Assembly: GCA_014338405.1 (NCBI GenBank)
Contig: JTDE01000165.1
Location: 119,417-183,416, forward strand
Length of the DNA: 64,000 nucleotides
Direction: 5' to 3'
From: Paragonimus skrjabini miyazakii
Taxonomy: Eukaryota; Platyhelminthes; Trematoda; Plagiorchiida; Troglotrematidae
Shown: in pieces, positions 46,332-59,058 of the stretch
Layout: each line of letters starts with the position of its first letter
Position numbering within the stretch: the first letter of the stretch is position 1
Translations under genes and position numbers: made by a program
The notes under the pieces: generated by a model
Told to the model about the DNA's origin: nothing
Database searches by the model: none
The model's input: the letters and a program-made list of their open reading frames with translations, nothing else

Positions 46332-47360
46332 GTGAGTGCATGTCGACCTCGTTCATCATTCTTTTGCTTTGCAAACTATTTGTAGTCGGGCAAAAACAGA
46401 CATACGGAATTGCATAACATTGTCTGTTGTGTTCGGGAATCGAAAGTTAACATGTGTACTTTTAGCAAACGAATAAAGTGATACTTCTGAAGCAAGAGCT
46501 GGCAGCTATGTTTCCAATTAGAACAATAGTTATGCATGAACATTCAAAACATTTGTTTTGTAAAATGTGGAACGTTTACCCTCCAGGCTAAAAGTCTCTG
46601 AAGCTTTATATTCAGTAAGGAAAAGGTTTGAAATCAAAAACACCGCTCTAGTATGAAAATAAAAATTGGTTGAAGATAACTGTTGAAATATAAAAATGAA
46701 TTATTTGATATACTGGGAGCTTTTTCTCTTTAACTTTCATATGAATAAGTTGGGGGTTATTGGAAAGGAAAACTATTGCACGATTTTCCAGCTGGTTACA
46801 CGGAGAAGATAACTGAAGTAGTAAGCGTAAACTGCAATCCAGGTGTGCAGCCCTGTGAGCTATTAACTCAAACAGGTATATGAAACTCATTGGCTCACTA
46901 ACAATGGATTAAAATATTGAACATAACCATAGTTGGAATCACTCAGAAAAAGCTCGTCTGATTTGATGAATTTTATTGTATCAACTTATTTTTTTATGGT
47001 GGTCGATGAAAGAGACAATATGAAACCAAACTGATGAAATATCACTCGATACATGTTAAACAACCTCCAGTATAACCACGTTTTCATTTTTCGTTAGTGC
47101 GACGACAGTTGCTGAAATGTTGGGTTAATTATACAGCGTAAATTTTACGATTAGGTGAAAGTTAAACCGTACTTATGTGAACCTATCCTGTTTGATTCAT
47201 GTAGGCTGATAAACCAAAGAGAGGAGGGTTATTTTTTAATATAAACTAGTGCTAAATGAAAACACAAAAGCTGATTCGTTTGTCGTTTGTAGACAGTTAG
47301 CGATTGTGGATCATTCACTTGGTTTACTAGACTCCCTGAAATAAACTGTTATTTTCAAAG

Positions 47361-47574
47361 CCCATATGGAAAAACAATACCATTGTGAATTTTGCAACTC
47401 AGGATACAAAACATGACACATGGTATCGTGTTTACAAGGGAACCAGTTGCTCAACAGGCCAAGTGGCGCATATCACCGATGGAAATACAATACCGCCTTA
47501 TCAGTATGTCGCGGGTGATAACAAACTGGTCTTAAGTACTCACGGAGAGCGAATTATAGGGAACTACACAACAG
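47361..47574 (+). CDS. Multi-CUB gene: second-half CUB exon
   Basis: 214 nt from acceptor GTTATTTTCAAAG to donor ACAG then GTATGC, phase 0 in and phase 1 out. The peptide has WYRVYKGTSCSTGQVAHI (the Y-x-V-Y-x-G strand and loop), IPPYQYVAGDNKLVLSTHG, and GNYTTG at the end, as in the last strands of CUB domains. NYT is a possible glycosylation site. A second acceptor at CAACTCAG (47,403) is also phase 0 and would shorten it by 14 codons. Confidence 0.8.
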
Positions 47575-47838
47575 GTATGCTTTTAATGTAATATCTCATG
47601 TGTAAGCCCTGTATCCATCCATTCATTCATACATTCCGATCACGGTGTATTGAAAATTCCAGAAGTTTTATTTGATTCACCAAGACAGAGGATTTTCTTA
47701 TTGGATATGTTGTAGTCTACCCCTTTTATCTTAAAATAGCTAAACATAATTAGATTCACTGAACTTCCTTGGTGAAGTGAGAGGAATAAGCAGTAGGATT
47801 TGACAGAGACCCAATTGTGAACAATCAGGGCATCGGCT

Positions 47839-47901
47839 GGATTTAGACCAGCGAGAAAAACAGTTTACCCGAAAGTAGCAAGCGCTCTGTCAGTTGGGCT
47901 A
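47839..47901 (-). repeat. tRNA-derived SINE or decayed tRNA
   Basis: The minus strand shows an A box TAGCCCAACTGACAGAGCG (47,883-47,901) and a B box GGTCTAAATCC (47,839-47,849) at tRNA-like spacing. The cloverleaf is not complete. It lies in an intron of the CUB gene and belongs to a different family from the hammerhead SINE. Confidence 0.45.
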
Positions 47902-48306
47902 CGAAATTGGCAGTACGCTTTCCGGGTTTGGTTGGCTCGAATCCAGCCAAAACCTCGGTTTTTCACAGTGGTGTTTTATCTAAAGCACTAAATCTATCAA
48001 ACTACTCATCAAGAATAAGATTTGGTAAACTTTTATGAATTGTCGAGATTACGTCTATAAATGTTTCTCAAAGATGCATCGAAATATTCAAACGAATTTC
48101 AAAATTTAGTGTCTTGTATTTTATTGTCAGCATCATTCACAGACTTGTGGTGAAAGTTTCTTGATTGATATAAAAGTATTTATTTGAAACAGAAATTAAT
48201 TTATTCAGTAAACTTCAGAACTTTCGTCTTGTATTTGATCAACATGTGTTTGGACGTGAAGTGACTTTGAGCTTATTGACTATCGTTGCTGGTCATCGGA
48301 AGTCAG

Positions 48307-48562
48307 GTTGAATTTGCTTTACGATTTTGTGTTAATTATACTAGAACTTCTCGTCTAATGGTCAGTGTGACTGAAGGTAAGAAGGTACTGAGTGAGTCGA
48401 ACGTAGTGCACCGCGTGCCAATAAACAAGCGTCTCCTCACCTACACGGCTGTTTGTAAAGTAATGTGCTTCCATCATTCTGAATTAACAGTAAATTTTCT
48501 TGGCGGCAAAAGTCTGGACACTACTACTCACAAGCGAGGCTTATTCACGTTTGTTTCAAATG
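48307..48562 (+). CDS. Multi-CUB gene: second-half CUB exon, further domain
   Basis: 256 nt open segment from acceptor CATCGGAAGTCAG to ATG then GTCTTA, phase 0 in and phase 1 out as in the other second-half exons. It contains TSRLMVSVTEGKK and, near the end, HSELTVNFLGGKSLDTTTHK followed by RGLFTFVSN, which aligns with the closing strands of CUB domains (L-t-V-x-F ... r-G-x-F-x-x). The donor is weak. A better donor (GAAG then GTAAGA at 48,374) would remove the closing strands. The matching first-half exon was not found between 47.6 and 48.3 kb. Confidence 0.5.
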
Positions 48563-50261
48563 GTCTTAGCCTGTCTTCTAACAGTGTATTAGCGGTCAAC
48601 CAAAGACCATCTTGTTACTTGAGTAAGAGACAGCCTAGACAGTTTCACTCATAGTTTCACTGTTATGCTGCGTCTGCTAGTACGCTCTCTTCTTGAACAA
48701 ACTACTCAAGTTTGTTGTCTTCATTTACGGAAAAGTGTTAATCTAACTGGGAGAGTAGAATGGTGAGCTGCAGAACGGGTTACGGCATCTCGTTTTCTAT
48801 TCTACCCAAATAGATGGCATAACATAAGGAAAATCTCAATGTGAAAATAACAGATCATAAACGATTGGATTTCACTGTGCAGAGTCTTACATGAACCTCA
48901 GCTTCCCCTGAAAAAATTACTCTTAACTTGAAAAACAGCACTTTTTTTAGGGTAACCGGTTAAAGCTACAACATTAACTGGGCAGTTTGACTTGCACAGC
49001 ACCCAAGTGTGTCCAGTCTAGAAAAACCTAGCACAGTCTGTTGTAACTGTTTCGTCGTTAGCCGAATTCAGCCATGGATTTGAGGCAAACATTCGAGGTG
49101 TCAAACGAGTAACCAGATAACTTGATAATCAGAATCACTGCGATAGAGTGAAAGCACCCTTGACCTGCTATTGATGCCAGTCAGTTTCTACTGCTTGATA
49201 AGCTGTGGTTAGGTTTCTATTCAGCTCTTTTAGTCTTCGTATTGCATACCTTTTGAAGCTGAGGCAACCTGGAGCTTAACTATTCTTCCCAATCCATCCA
49301 ACAAGGATGTGGATGTGCACGAGCTTTCTCAGTTTCATCTAATCTGTAACTCACCTGTACGTCCCATGAATCTTTAGCAATAGCGTTTGTCAAAAAAGTA
49401 AAAAGTGAGTCCTTAAAATGTTAAACTTAATTTTAACAGTTAAAGCAGAACTCATTCGAAAACGAGGTTGTGCAAGATTGGACGACTGAACATACACCTG
49501 ACGAGCGTATTTGACAGAAATGTGCTATATATTATACTCAACGAGCTCTCACTGATAAGCCTTGTTTGATCCAAAAGGTCAAGTTCTAGACGTTCTACTT
49601 ATTCACTCCTTCAAGAACCGAAGGACACGAAAATCAATAAGATGAAATTATACAATGCTGAAAATCATTACAACAGATAAAGGAAACGTTTAAAATTGTG
49701 GCAAAACGTGACTTTTGTTCGGAAGAATTATTAATTCAGCATCACACTTAAGATAAAAATTTAAAAAGCTAGAATCACGATGTTGTTCAAAGAACAGAAC
49801 ACGAAGAAAAACATAAGAACGGTTACATACTAAATAATTTTTAAACCTGATTGACTATCTCAAAGTCCATTACTGGACATCTGAATTAAGAGGGTGAGCC
49901 ACGTGTGAAAAATATTGTCACAAATTTTCCGAGTGATGAAGCAATGTGTAAAAATGGAACTACTCGGTTACAAACAATGAGTAGTATTACAGCTCAGCAA
50001 ATGCCTTGAGTATGTGGTAAATAGTAGAAGACTTTTAGAAATCCAGCCTAGGAACACATCGATTAACAATAAATTCTTTAGTAAGCAAACATGCACCGGT
50101 AATCTGACGGATTCCGTGAACTTTTAGTTTAAAAGCTAGATAGGAAGGATGAAATTTTGGTTTTGTTGAAATAACCATGTTACATCACTGTTCGCAAAAG
50201 CCCATAGGTGGGAAAGCAGTTAACAAACTTCATTATAATGACTCCATTGATTAAAAGAAAA
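48563..50261. other. Intronic or non-coding stretch
   Basis: A+T-rich, no exon or repeat recognised. Confidence 0.5.
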
Positions 50262-50582
50262 GAAAATATCAACGCGTTCAAATGATTGCAGCATTGCGAC
50301 TCGATACTTCTTACCAAATGTCCGATATGACGGACGAAATGGTTCTAACACATATTGCCTAACACGGAATATTCTGCACGTTTTATTGAGACGGTTACCC
50401 GTGAACTGGTATATGCGTGTCAGGAAAAGTGCGAACCCGAGTGTAGGGAAGGATGCATCTTGGGAAACAGTATTTTCATTGGCATGTGATAAGGTGAATG
50501 GACAAGTAAAATGGGCTAGTTCCAATCCCAAACTGTGGGTATATAATGATGAGCTGTTCATTTCATTCGCCTTTTGTTTTCG
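50262..50582 (+). CDS. Possible CUB-like exon(s)
   Basis: A plus-strand frame is open for over 100 codons here. It contains LPVNWYMRVRKSANPS and NPKLWVYNDELFISFAF, which resemble the tryptophan strand and a closing strand of a CUB domain. It ends either at a phase-1 donor (TTTTC then GTAAAA, 50,583) or at a TGA at 50,596-50,598 with AATAAA 20 bp later. A second frame carries CQEKCEPECREGC, and the minus strand is open over 156 codons. One of the three is probably real, but I cannot decide from sequence alone. Confidence 0.3.
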
Positions 50583-50598
50583 TAAAATTAAACAGTGA

Positions 50599-52335
50599 CT
50601 AAATGTCATTGGCAAATTTAATAAATTACTAATCCAAAATAATGTCATTTTCTCTTTGCTATGTGTTGACCGAGTTACTCTTTTAACCAATCATGTAGAT
50701 GAACGTCATAACGACCGTAGAAACAGATACTAGTCAAATTTTCAAAATCGTAAAGCAATATGTTCATAGATATATATCTGATTATGAAAATGCATTACTA
50801 GTTTATACAACCTCAGTAATACATGCAGAAAACATAGTGCCATCATTTGTTTCATTTTCACCCCTAATAAGTTTTAGCTACTAGTTTATATAATTTTTAG
50901 CTTAACCACATATTTAATGTGGCTCTTCAGATTATATTTTACGAAGAACTGTCTTCGTTTGATGAAACGGATTTCCACAGGCTTTTAAGGCCGATACCCT
51001 GAAAGCACATTCATGTAAACTACTTCACCCTCTACTAAATTGTCTCTGATCTGAAACGATCGATAATGATAGCGCCAATCTTTCAAGCATCCTGTTTGGG
51101 CCTCCCTTGGTATACTACAAGCTGTGGTACCTCATGTAACCGTAAACGAATAATTGTCGAAATATAACTTGATATAAGGGCTAACTTCAAAAAGGTGCAG
51201 CGTTTTCAGGGCAACGAATACTTGTTTTATGGTACACTTTATTATTTGCCAGTAATGACATAATTCCATAAATAAGGGATATACAATCAGCCGCCAATTT
51301 TGGTCAGTAAACGGTAGTCAAATTTTTACAGCAAATCAATCGACACCTCATTGTTCATCATGTTTAATCAGTTCTGTGATTGGAACCTGGTCTAATAGTT
51401 CCACTCGTAGGATCATTGTTTCCTTTGACAGGACAACTACAATGTCCTCATTGTAGACGAGAAGAACGAAGTATTGAACACATGCAAGTACGGTTAAGCA
51501 TTCACATGTAACAATTCAACAATATCCAGTGTACAGTCGGAGAAGCTCAGATCAACAAGGTTTCTTCGAAAGAACGTTCCATCCATAAAACGATAAGACA
51601 GCTATTGAAATCTGTCTGTAACTTCACCATCTAGCAGCGGAAAAGAAAAGAGAAAAAATACATATTGTGTGATGTCGACATTTTGTTTATCTGAATTGAT
51701 TCTCTCAGGTAAGTGGTTGAAGATAATAAACGTGATGTTGACATTCTGAAACATGTCTTTTCTTTGTTTGAATGAACTGGATAAAGGGGATCCAATGTTT
51801 CAAAAGCCTAATGAGAAGCAACAATAGAGTGTATAATTAGATTTCACAATACAGTGACAGAAATATCTCTAACAGTATGGCGTCTTCGTTAATGTAAAAT
51901 TAAATCAACATATTTTAACCAAAAAATGTTTGAGCGTCGTGAAACTTACGGTGGTTTTAACTTAAGTAAATTAGTCACCAGAAAGGTCTGCTGAAGATTA
52001 TGGATGCATATTTGAGCAGCACTGGTTAGCGAGTTGAGTTGGACTATCACTATCATTTACGGCTAATAAATATAGTTATATCCGCGTCTAATACCAACTC
52101 AAGGGGTTTTGTGCAAACCTTTATCAAAATACACTTTAACCCCAGTGTATAAATGAAAATGGATTGATTTTATATCAGTTTCAGTACCTTAACAAACATG
52201 AATACTATTGTCCGTGAATGAAAACAGGACAACTCAAGATAATACCTGTCATAACTAAGCAAAATTTAACAATTTTGACGTCACAGAATACCATCTAAAA
52301 TGCGTCTAAATTGTCTCCTGCTATTTTCCATGTAG
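50599..52335. other. Intronic or non-coding stretch
   Basis: A+T-rich. It ends in the pyrimidine tract TCCTGCTATTTTCCATGTAG that serves the next exon. Nothing else recognised. Confidence 0.5.
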
Positions 52336-52499
52336 GAGCCAATCTCGAGCGTGCTTTCTGGATGACCCATTCTGTGATTGTCACTGCAACGGTGGTCTGG
52401 TGGGGACTGCAATCATTCTGGGAATTTGTTTCAAAGTTCCCCAAACATTCTGTTGTCATACAATCTCAAATTAAACTTTACACCATTTTTACTTCATAA
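52336..52499 (+). CDS. Multi-CUB gene: candidate last exon with membrane anchor
   Basis: After a strong acceptor, 53 codons and a TAA stop follow, entered in phase 1, which is the phase in which CUB domains of this gene end. The peptide has a hydrophobic segment (HSVIVTATVVWWGLQSFWEFV) and a short tail ending IKLYTIFTS, consistent with a single-pass membrane anchor and small cytoplasmic end. ATTAAA at 52,501-52,506 could act as polyadenylation signal, though it is unusually close to the stop. Linking it to the CUB exons is inference from position, strand and phase. Confidence 0.35.
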
Positions 52500-55476
52500 A
52501 TTAAACTGGCGATTTACCTGGTTGTGATTCAGACATGTTTTTTGCGAAACACCGTGTTGTGTATGATTACTGGTCAGTAACCGGACGACAGTTTACGCTT
52601 GGCATACAGAAGACTTGGAGGTTTGGAGTTATAACTCCAACCAAGCATTCTATCGTTTGATTATGTAACTTTAAATCATTAGCTCTTGCCAGAGCTACAC
52701 AAAACAGTTACAGTTTTTTAGTAGTCTGTTTAGTAATTTGTTCGTTGAGACAGAAATTCTGCGATTTAATAACGATGACCGTTAAATCTCCATGCGCATC
52801 GTGTCACTTCGAGTGTAGTGCTTATAGACTGAATGTTAATTATGTCCGTGAGAGATACAATAGCTTATAAGAGAAAGCAGCCCAGAAATTCACTCATATT
52901 GTGGCGCTGATTATGAACAGTGTTACTTTGGATATGTGCCGTAAACACACACTAAAGGAGAAGTTAGAGAAGACTGTCCAACGAGCTAAAGATATGAACT
53001 GATATGTATGGGAGTGGTCTGAAAAAAACTCCTGTATCAGAAGTGATACATCAACAAAGAATCAATTACCCATTGTCCGCAAGTTGTTCTAAAATTGTGG
53101 ACAGCATCCACATGTGATCAAAATGTTCACTGACGGGTCCATCAGGAAAGACCTTGGAAGTCAAGTGTGCTTCATACAAGAGCTTGTTGATGAGGTATCT
53201 GCTCGCTTCCATCGAGAACTGGGTCAGTGTTCACTTTCTCATGAAGCCTCAAGGTTGACTGTGAGTTCAACGACTTACCATTGATCAGGAAATAATCACA
53301 ATATCCTGATGGGTAACGGAGGATTTTGGTTTTCACAAGAATTGACCATCACCCACAATTGATCACAGCTGTTGCATTCCCACAGACTTTCCAGTCGGCC
53401 CCTTCCAAAATGTATGAGATAGCATTGAGGAATTATGTGCAAAACCATTGATACGTTTTCCACTCTCTTACAAAATGGCAGATGATTAACAAAATAAGAT
53501 GCAAAACGCTATAAAAAAACGGTCATGTTCTGCCCTGGAACAGTTCAGGATAGCCACCATAAGTTTCAGGTGTCTGAGTGAACAGAAAAGTCTACTGAGA
53601 GTGAATTTTATTCTCGTTTCTTCACCGATGAAAACTAACTCAACAAAGAGTAATGTTGCATCGCATCATATTGGAAAGTAGTTTTCGTCTTTGCCACTTC
53701 GGAAAGAAGTTTCTTTAATGGTTCCTGGATTACTTCTATCAAGATTGTCGAAAACTTCATTTACTATAACAAACGTTTACTCGAATTTGAGGATTCCAAA
53801 ACCCTGTCCCGTCAACTTGTGTTACAAATGGATTCATCAGTCACCGACTTGAACAGTTCGTTATTCGATCTCATTCGTATACTTTAGAGCACTCGCTGCT
53901 TGATTGTTTATCGGAGGATCCTTGCACCCATACGTCTTATGGATTGTGATAGCGTACTGTACAATCGATTATTTAGGTTGCAAATCACATTAATTTGAGA
54001 CTTTACAGGCAAGCAAATAAACTCGTTCCCTCGTTAACGGCTTATAACTTGTCATCCACGAGAAATCTTTTATAGGTATTAAAACTAGAGGATATAACGT
54101 CTTGCTTCTCATTAAATTATTTTCATCGGTTGTTTACATCTTATGTGGTAGCTTGTGTTACTAAGCAGAGTCAGAAATGTCCTACGTTGTACTCAGTGCT
54201 ACGTCAGTGAAATTGAGGGTCGATCATTTTAGGCAACCAACGCTCCAAATTGAGACCAAACATAGGTTTATCTAGATATCGTTGGTCAGACGATGGAGAC
54301 TACAATGACTTCAAGACCATGTAAGCTCACCATGCTATACAGACATCATTTAGTATGATTGGGTTCATTAACTTTCATACACGTCTATGAGTATGCTGTC
54401 AGTTGGTGCTCTCTAGTCCAACGTAAACAAATCAGACAACGTTTGTTTAGAACATGTACTCATAAATATATCACGTGGGCATTCTAAGTAAAACTTTTGA
54501 CAACTGTTTCATTGCCCGCATATATTCACTGAGCAAGGGTGCCTTTGATCGATTGGCGTAAACTAATTGATGGTCGGAAGAGCGGATAAACGGAAAATAT
54601 GTCATATCGCGTTGATATTATGTCAACATAACACTTCCTTGCCAGTCTAACTATGAGATAGCTGACTGTTGGATTCCTAAATATTTTTCTCACTGTCATT
54701 CAATAATATACACATTGTCACATTGACCTGACCGGCACAGCTGGCACTCTTTCAACTGTTTTCCCTCCGCATGTTATTCCCAATATCACCTTGTTTTTAG
54801 GTACTGTTATTTTGTACCATCCACGTTGGCAGCAATCTTTACTGTCTCCTGTGGGAGTCCTGGCAGTTCTTCGTTCGTTGATCGATCACACGTCTAACAT
54901 CTTTTTGTTTTGAAAAAGACTGACATAACGTAACACCTTGTCATTTGTATTGTGATTCATCATCTCTATCTCAACCACAGCTTGAATTTGCCAAACTCTC
55001 AGATCTTCATGTGATTTGCAGGTTAACACCACCTTCCTCCTACTTCTTTGTGAATGAATTCAGATATTAAGGATGTGGTTTTCTCTACATCTGGTGTAAT
55101 ACTGTCCTCTCTCAGTAGGCCACATAATCCGACCTTCCACCAAACGTAGATGGTTTCAGACACAAACTATACCCTCTCACTCTGTCTCACCTCGGATGTG
55201 GGTAATGGCTTTGCCAAACGGTTGTAATGACACTGATTATTCAAGATACATTTCCTAAAATAAAACCTTAGTTCCGCCGAATTAAGTCACTGGCTTCAAT
55301 AAGACATTCTTTGTGGGCAATACATTTCTTGTTCTGCGGTCGATCAACCCAAGAGACTGACTTAATTTTACCACTACTGTTGACATGTCGATCTTTGGCT
55401 ATTGATATCTTTTAGCCTTTGAAATAGTTACTTCAAATTCGTCCTTGGGCTGGCAGTGATATGGATTCGTTAGCCT
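52500..55476. other. Non-coding stretch
   Basis: Contains one SINE tail fragment (53,325-53,412). 54.75-55.4 kb is noticeably C- and T-rich on the plus strand without an open frame, which could be an old repeat or UTR. No gene recognised. Confidence 0.45.
53325..53412 (-). mobile_element. Hammerhead SINE, 3' tail fragment
   Basis: Minus-strand fragment with the family tail: AAGGGGCCGACTGGAAAGTC, GTGGGAATGCAACAGCTGTG and ATCAATTGTGGGTGATGGTC. It is cut off before the ribozyme. Confidence 0.8.
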
Positions 55477-55800
55477 ATGCTTGCCTCTCATCTGCTAGTA
55501 AACTGTCGATATGAAGGGTTGACACATTTCGGACCATTGCCTGGAACGCGCCAGTATCCTAATACGCCAACTACTGGTTGCTGCATTGCGCACTGCAGAG
55601 TTTCAAACCCAAATGAGACAAGTAAACAGTTCACTACAGTCAGACAATTCGGTCCGTATTGTCTAACCAACTCGACTGCACAGAATTGGCATAGTCTACG
55701 AAACACTGTCTTCCGGTTACGCGTCCTGTTTATGTGGATCATTTTCATCAAGAAGCTAACTGATGATGGTACTTACAACAATATTAGCCCTTTTTATTAG
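55477..55800. repeat. Repeat-like segment with long open frames on both strands
   Basis: A region of balanced composition. On the minus strand an 87-codon frame contains VELVRQYGPNCLTVVNCLLV and then SFGFETLQCAMQQPVVGVLG. On the plus strand a 107-codon frame lies over it. Paired long antisense frames with such composition usually mean an interspersed repeat. From memory, hypothetical proteins of this kind are common in fluke genome annotations, but I cannot verify that here. No function is assigned. Confidence 0.4.
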
Positions 55801-56727
55801 GATGATGTGGGTGATTTTGTATTCTAACTCTGTTATCCTGTCAAATAAAACACAGAAGTCGGAACCAGAACGTTTTCGTCGAAGTTCGATCAGAAAGCCA
55901 CTTCGAGATTTGAAGTGTGGTTGGTTCCAATGTGAAAATTGACTGATTTTTGGTCGTATAGTTGATTGCACATGTTCAGCGTATGTTTCTGTAGGATCCA
56001 AAATTTTTCGTTCAACTCAACATAGTGTTATCAAACTCAGCATGCTAACTGTCGGATAATGTCCTTTGGCAGTCGATTGATACAGTGCAGACAGACTGGC
56101 TAGTCCTGATGTAGTCGTAGCGTTTGACAGTATAATAAGTTTATAGAAATTCAAGGGTGACAGACTTTACCATAACCTAGACATTTACACAAGCCAGTTT
56201 GCTGGTCCATGCGTGAGCTGTTACCTGGTTAACCTGGCTGATTTAGTTGATCCTTCTGCAGCGCAATGTTGGTGATTCGATCTGGAAAGACTGAGTGAAA
56301 GAACAAGTATTAAGATTAACCTATTCCAGAATTACCGAACGTTACCCTGTGATACTACCTTGATTAGTTTACTACAGAAACCGTCTATTTCAAGATGAAC
56401 TTCCTATGAATATGTCATCCGTGTATTTTGTCTTACCGCGAACAGTGCTAAGGGCAAAGTATTCAGTTTTATGGTGTTTTGATAGACAGGCCGGTTGTTA
56501 TGAAAATCTATGGAAAAGTATTGAATAAAAATCAACTCAGGAATTCATGCCGAATACAGGTTTATAGCTATTGCAAAGTGTACAAAAGGCTTTCATTTTA
56601 CTTAACGTCAAAACATTCACCTAAATAACTATAAAGAAAGGAGCATTCTGATAGAACTTGAAGTTCCTAGCTATAGTTGAGCAAAACTGGAATCATGCAA
56701 AATTCGTTGGAATTTCGAGCCTGTTGG
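55801..56727. other. Non-coding, no feature seen
   Basis: No exon, repeat or RNA gene recognised. Confidence 0.5.
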
Positions 56728-57240
56728 TTAGGCAGAGAAATTGTGTCCGTCAAAGAGGAGATTAACCCAGAGCTTGACATTTTTTGCATGCCGGTCAATT
56801 AAGCCTGTTGGGGTATGTGAGAGAAATAGTCTGAACCACATATGACAACAATAGTGTTCCTCGAAGCATTTAACTACTAGTATATACAACTGTGTACAAG
56901 TGTTGTGAGCCAAGAACCCGCATGGTGCAGAAAGCCAGAAAGCTAACACATGACGGATGAGCTGAAACACGACAGCAAAAACAAACCCACTCATTTGCGT
57001 ACAAAATTGACCCCAGCACGTCACCCTTGTAGTGGTCGCCAATGTCCAGTACATGTGTGTACCGATAACCATTGTATGTCCTACTTTCCTCCAATGTTTC
57101 TTCTGTTTGTCCCATGGGTTCTTCAAAGTCGAAATCCATGCTGTTGTCGCAGTACTGAATAGTAGTGGCGTAAGTAGTATATTGCGATTGCTCATCGTTA
57201 GCACACAAGTTAATGCCGAGCGATACTTGAGAACGATCAA
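56728..57240 (-). repeat. Dispersed repeat family A, copy 2, with two open frames
   Basis: Inverted relative of 137-443. On the minus strand one frame is open for 170 codons (contains FSTATTAWISTLKNPWDKQK) and another for 112 codons (starts MCANDEQSQYTTYATT, contains FDFEEPMGQTEETLEE and MRVLGSQHLY). Conservation with copy 1 is about the same in both frames, so which is coding, if either, is not decided. No known domain recognised. It may be an unidentified transposable element or a decayed gene family. Confidence 0.5.
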
Positions 57241-58781
57241 CCTAACAGATTATCCGACGGAATTTTCATTGAACAATAAACTACCTATTAACGACAGGAG
57301 GAGATGAATCGTTAGACAAATGGGTAATTGTGCGTCGGTTAGCAGAACGAGGAGGTAATACCTTCTCCGGAAAATGTATCCAATAACCGACATAACATAA
57401 CATACTATGGCCATATATGTCAGATTACAGGTACTTCTAGACGGCGATTAAAATGTGATTTTGACAGATGTCAGTCTCAAGTATACATTTAACTAAATCG
57501 AGTTTGAGCAACAAGCGCGCTTGTCAGATCGCTGTATACGTGCGAAATTTTCGGTCTGCATTGCCGTTTCAAGGCTCTCACATATCCTGAGAAGCAGTTA
57601 ACGTTATGCATAAAAGTATCACCGAACGAGTCGCAATGATTTATCCGAACAGCAGTTAGGATATTTTGTCGTGAACTTTATTCGCTTGGTGTCGTCAGTC
57701 CCTGGGGGAACGCTGTATATGTATCATTGATTCGGTTAACTTAGTCATGTGTTTGCTTTGTTCGGTGCGTATCAAATTAAAACTTGCTACGTTAAACTAC
57801 CGTTTCATTTTGTCCAGCAGTTTCTTGGTTGAATGTGTGCCCACGAAAAATAACTTCAATTTCTAATACAGTGACATTTGCGAAACGGCTATCGTTAGGA
57901 CTGATCAAGAATGACCACCCCTGAGAAGCGTCTTCTTCTATGAAACGTTTATCCTTAAAACGGGCTGAGTCCACCAAAGGATGCTTCAATTATCTCAGCC
58001 ACTATTTCACGAGTACGTAGACTACACATATATTTATGATACGAGTTCTCCATCCTTTACGAATAATTAATCTTTCGTGCACTTTATATCTTCGTTTGAT
58101 GAGAAAAGCCTGAATGGTTTTCGAACCGCGCGCACAAAATAAAGTGTAGGTTCTGAACGTCAGTTTCTCTGAAGTCAGGTCATCGTGACCGAAGTTTCTC
58201 GTAACCGATTTCTCGTGCATGTCATCTATGTATATACATTTTGTCATTTTTTATTAGCCTATCTTATCGTACTATTGTTGTTATCCAGCGAACCTGATTG
58301 ACTCCAAGATCACTAGCGAGTTTTACAAGATTTTTCAGATACATGGAGATATCTCTTTTCCAATAAAATGTGATCCCATACTCCCGGCGATTCTTCCCAT
58401 CAAAATGATTCTGCTGTATACTTTCCGGCAGTTGATAACGATTATAGTAGCTTAGTGTCATTAGCTAGTTTCGTCATGGTGAAACTTCTATTTATATCGT
58501 TCATCATCATATATTTTAGGGATAGGCTCAATCAATATCGATGCACTTTGTTTGATTCTCACATCGGCTGACTGCTTAACCGTCAGCACTCTAGTGTTGC
58601 TGAAAATTCAAAAAGATACAGGTGTTCGTCGCCATGTGACTGTACTGTTTACGCTCCAAAACAGATTCAATTACGCACATGTTCGCCTATCGACTTCTAG
58701 CAGGATCGGATGATTTATGAGTCTGTCACGGCTCACTACTGTGCGCCAAAACGGAGGGCTTAAACCTAGCCGTTCACTCAC
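57241..58781. other. Non-coding, no feature seen
   Basis: Several short minus-strand open frames (57.8-58.5 kb) have no recognisable motif. 58.6-58.78 kb becomes richer in G+C toward the next feature. Confidence 0.45.
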
Positions 58782-59058
58782 CTTGCATGTGGTCTACAGA
58801 CACTGCGCTCCCGATGTCTACCACGCACACATCCATCTGCGTACTCTCAAGACCAAAATCACGGTACTCACACGCTAGCGCGTGCTGCAACAGTGTCGAG
58901 CCAGCCTGCCGTGCGTTTTCCACGTCGGCTCATCCGAAGGGCCGTGACAGCATGGAGTTTATCATAGTTACGTATGTTATGTCCGAGTCCTGGGCCCCAC
59001 GACAAACTTCAGGGTCTAGGCTGAAGAGCTTACCCGACGGGTAGCCGTCTAGCTAAGC
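58782..59058 (-). pseudogene. Unrecognised coding-like segment with one stop
   Basis: Minus-strand reading frame of about 92 codons that is much richer in G+C than its surroundings. It runs through LDGYPSGKLFSLDPEVCRG and ITYVTMINSMLSRPFG, has an in-frame TGA (58,930-58,932), then ENARQAGSTLLQHALACEY and VDIGSAVSVDHMQ. It ends at a consensus donor (CAAG then GTGAGT). Composition, length and donor suggest an exon. The stop suggests a pseudogene, a retrocopy, or two exons with an acceptor at CACGGCAG. I do not recognise the protein. A 62-bp piece of it recurs at 60,005-60,066. Confidence 0.4.
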
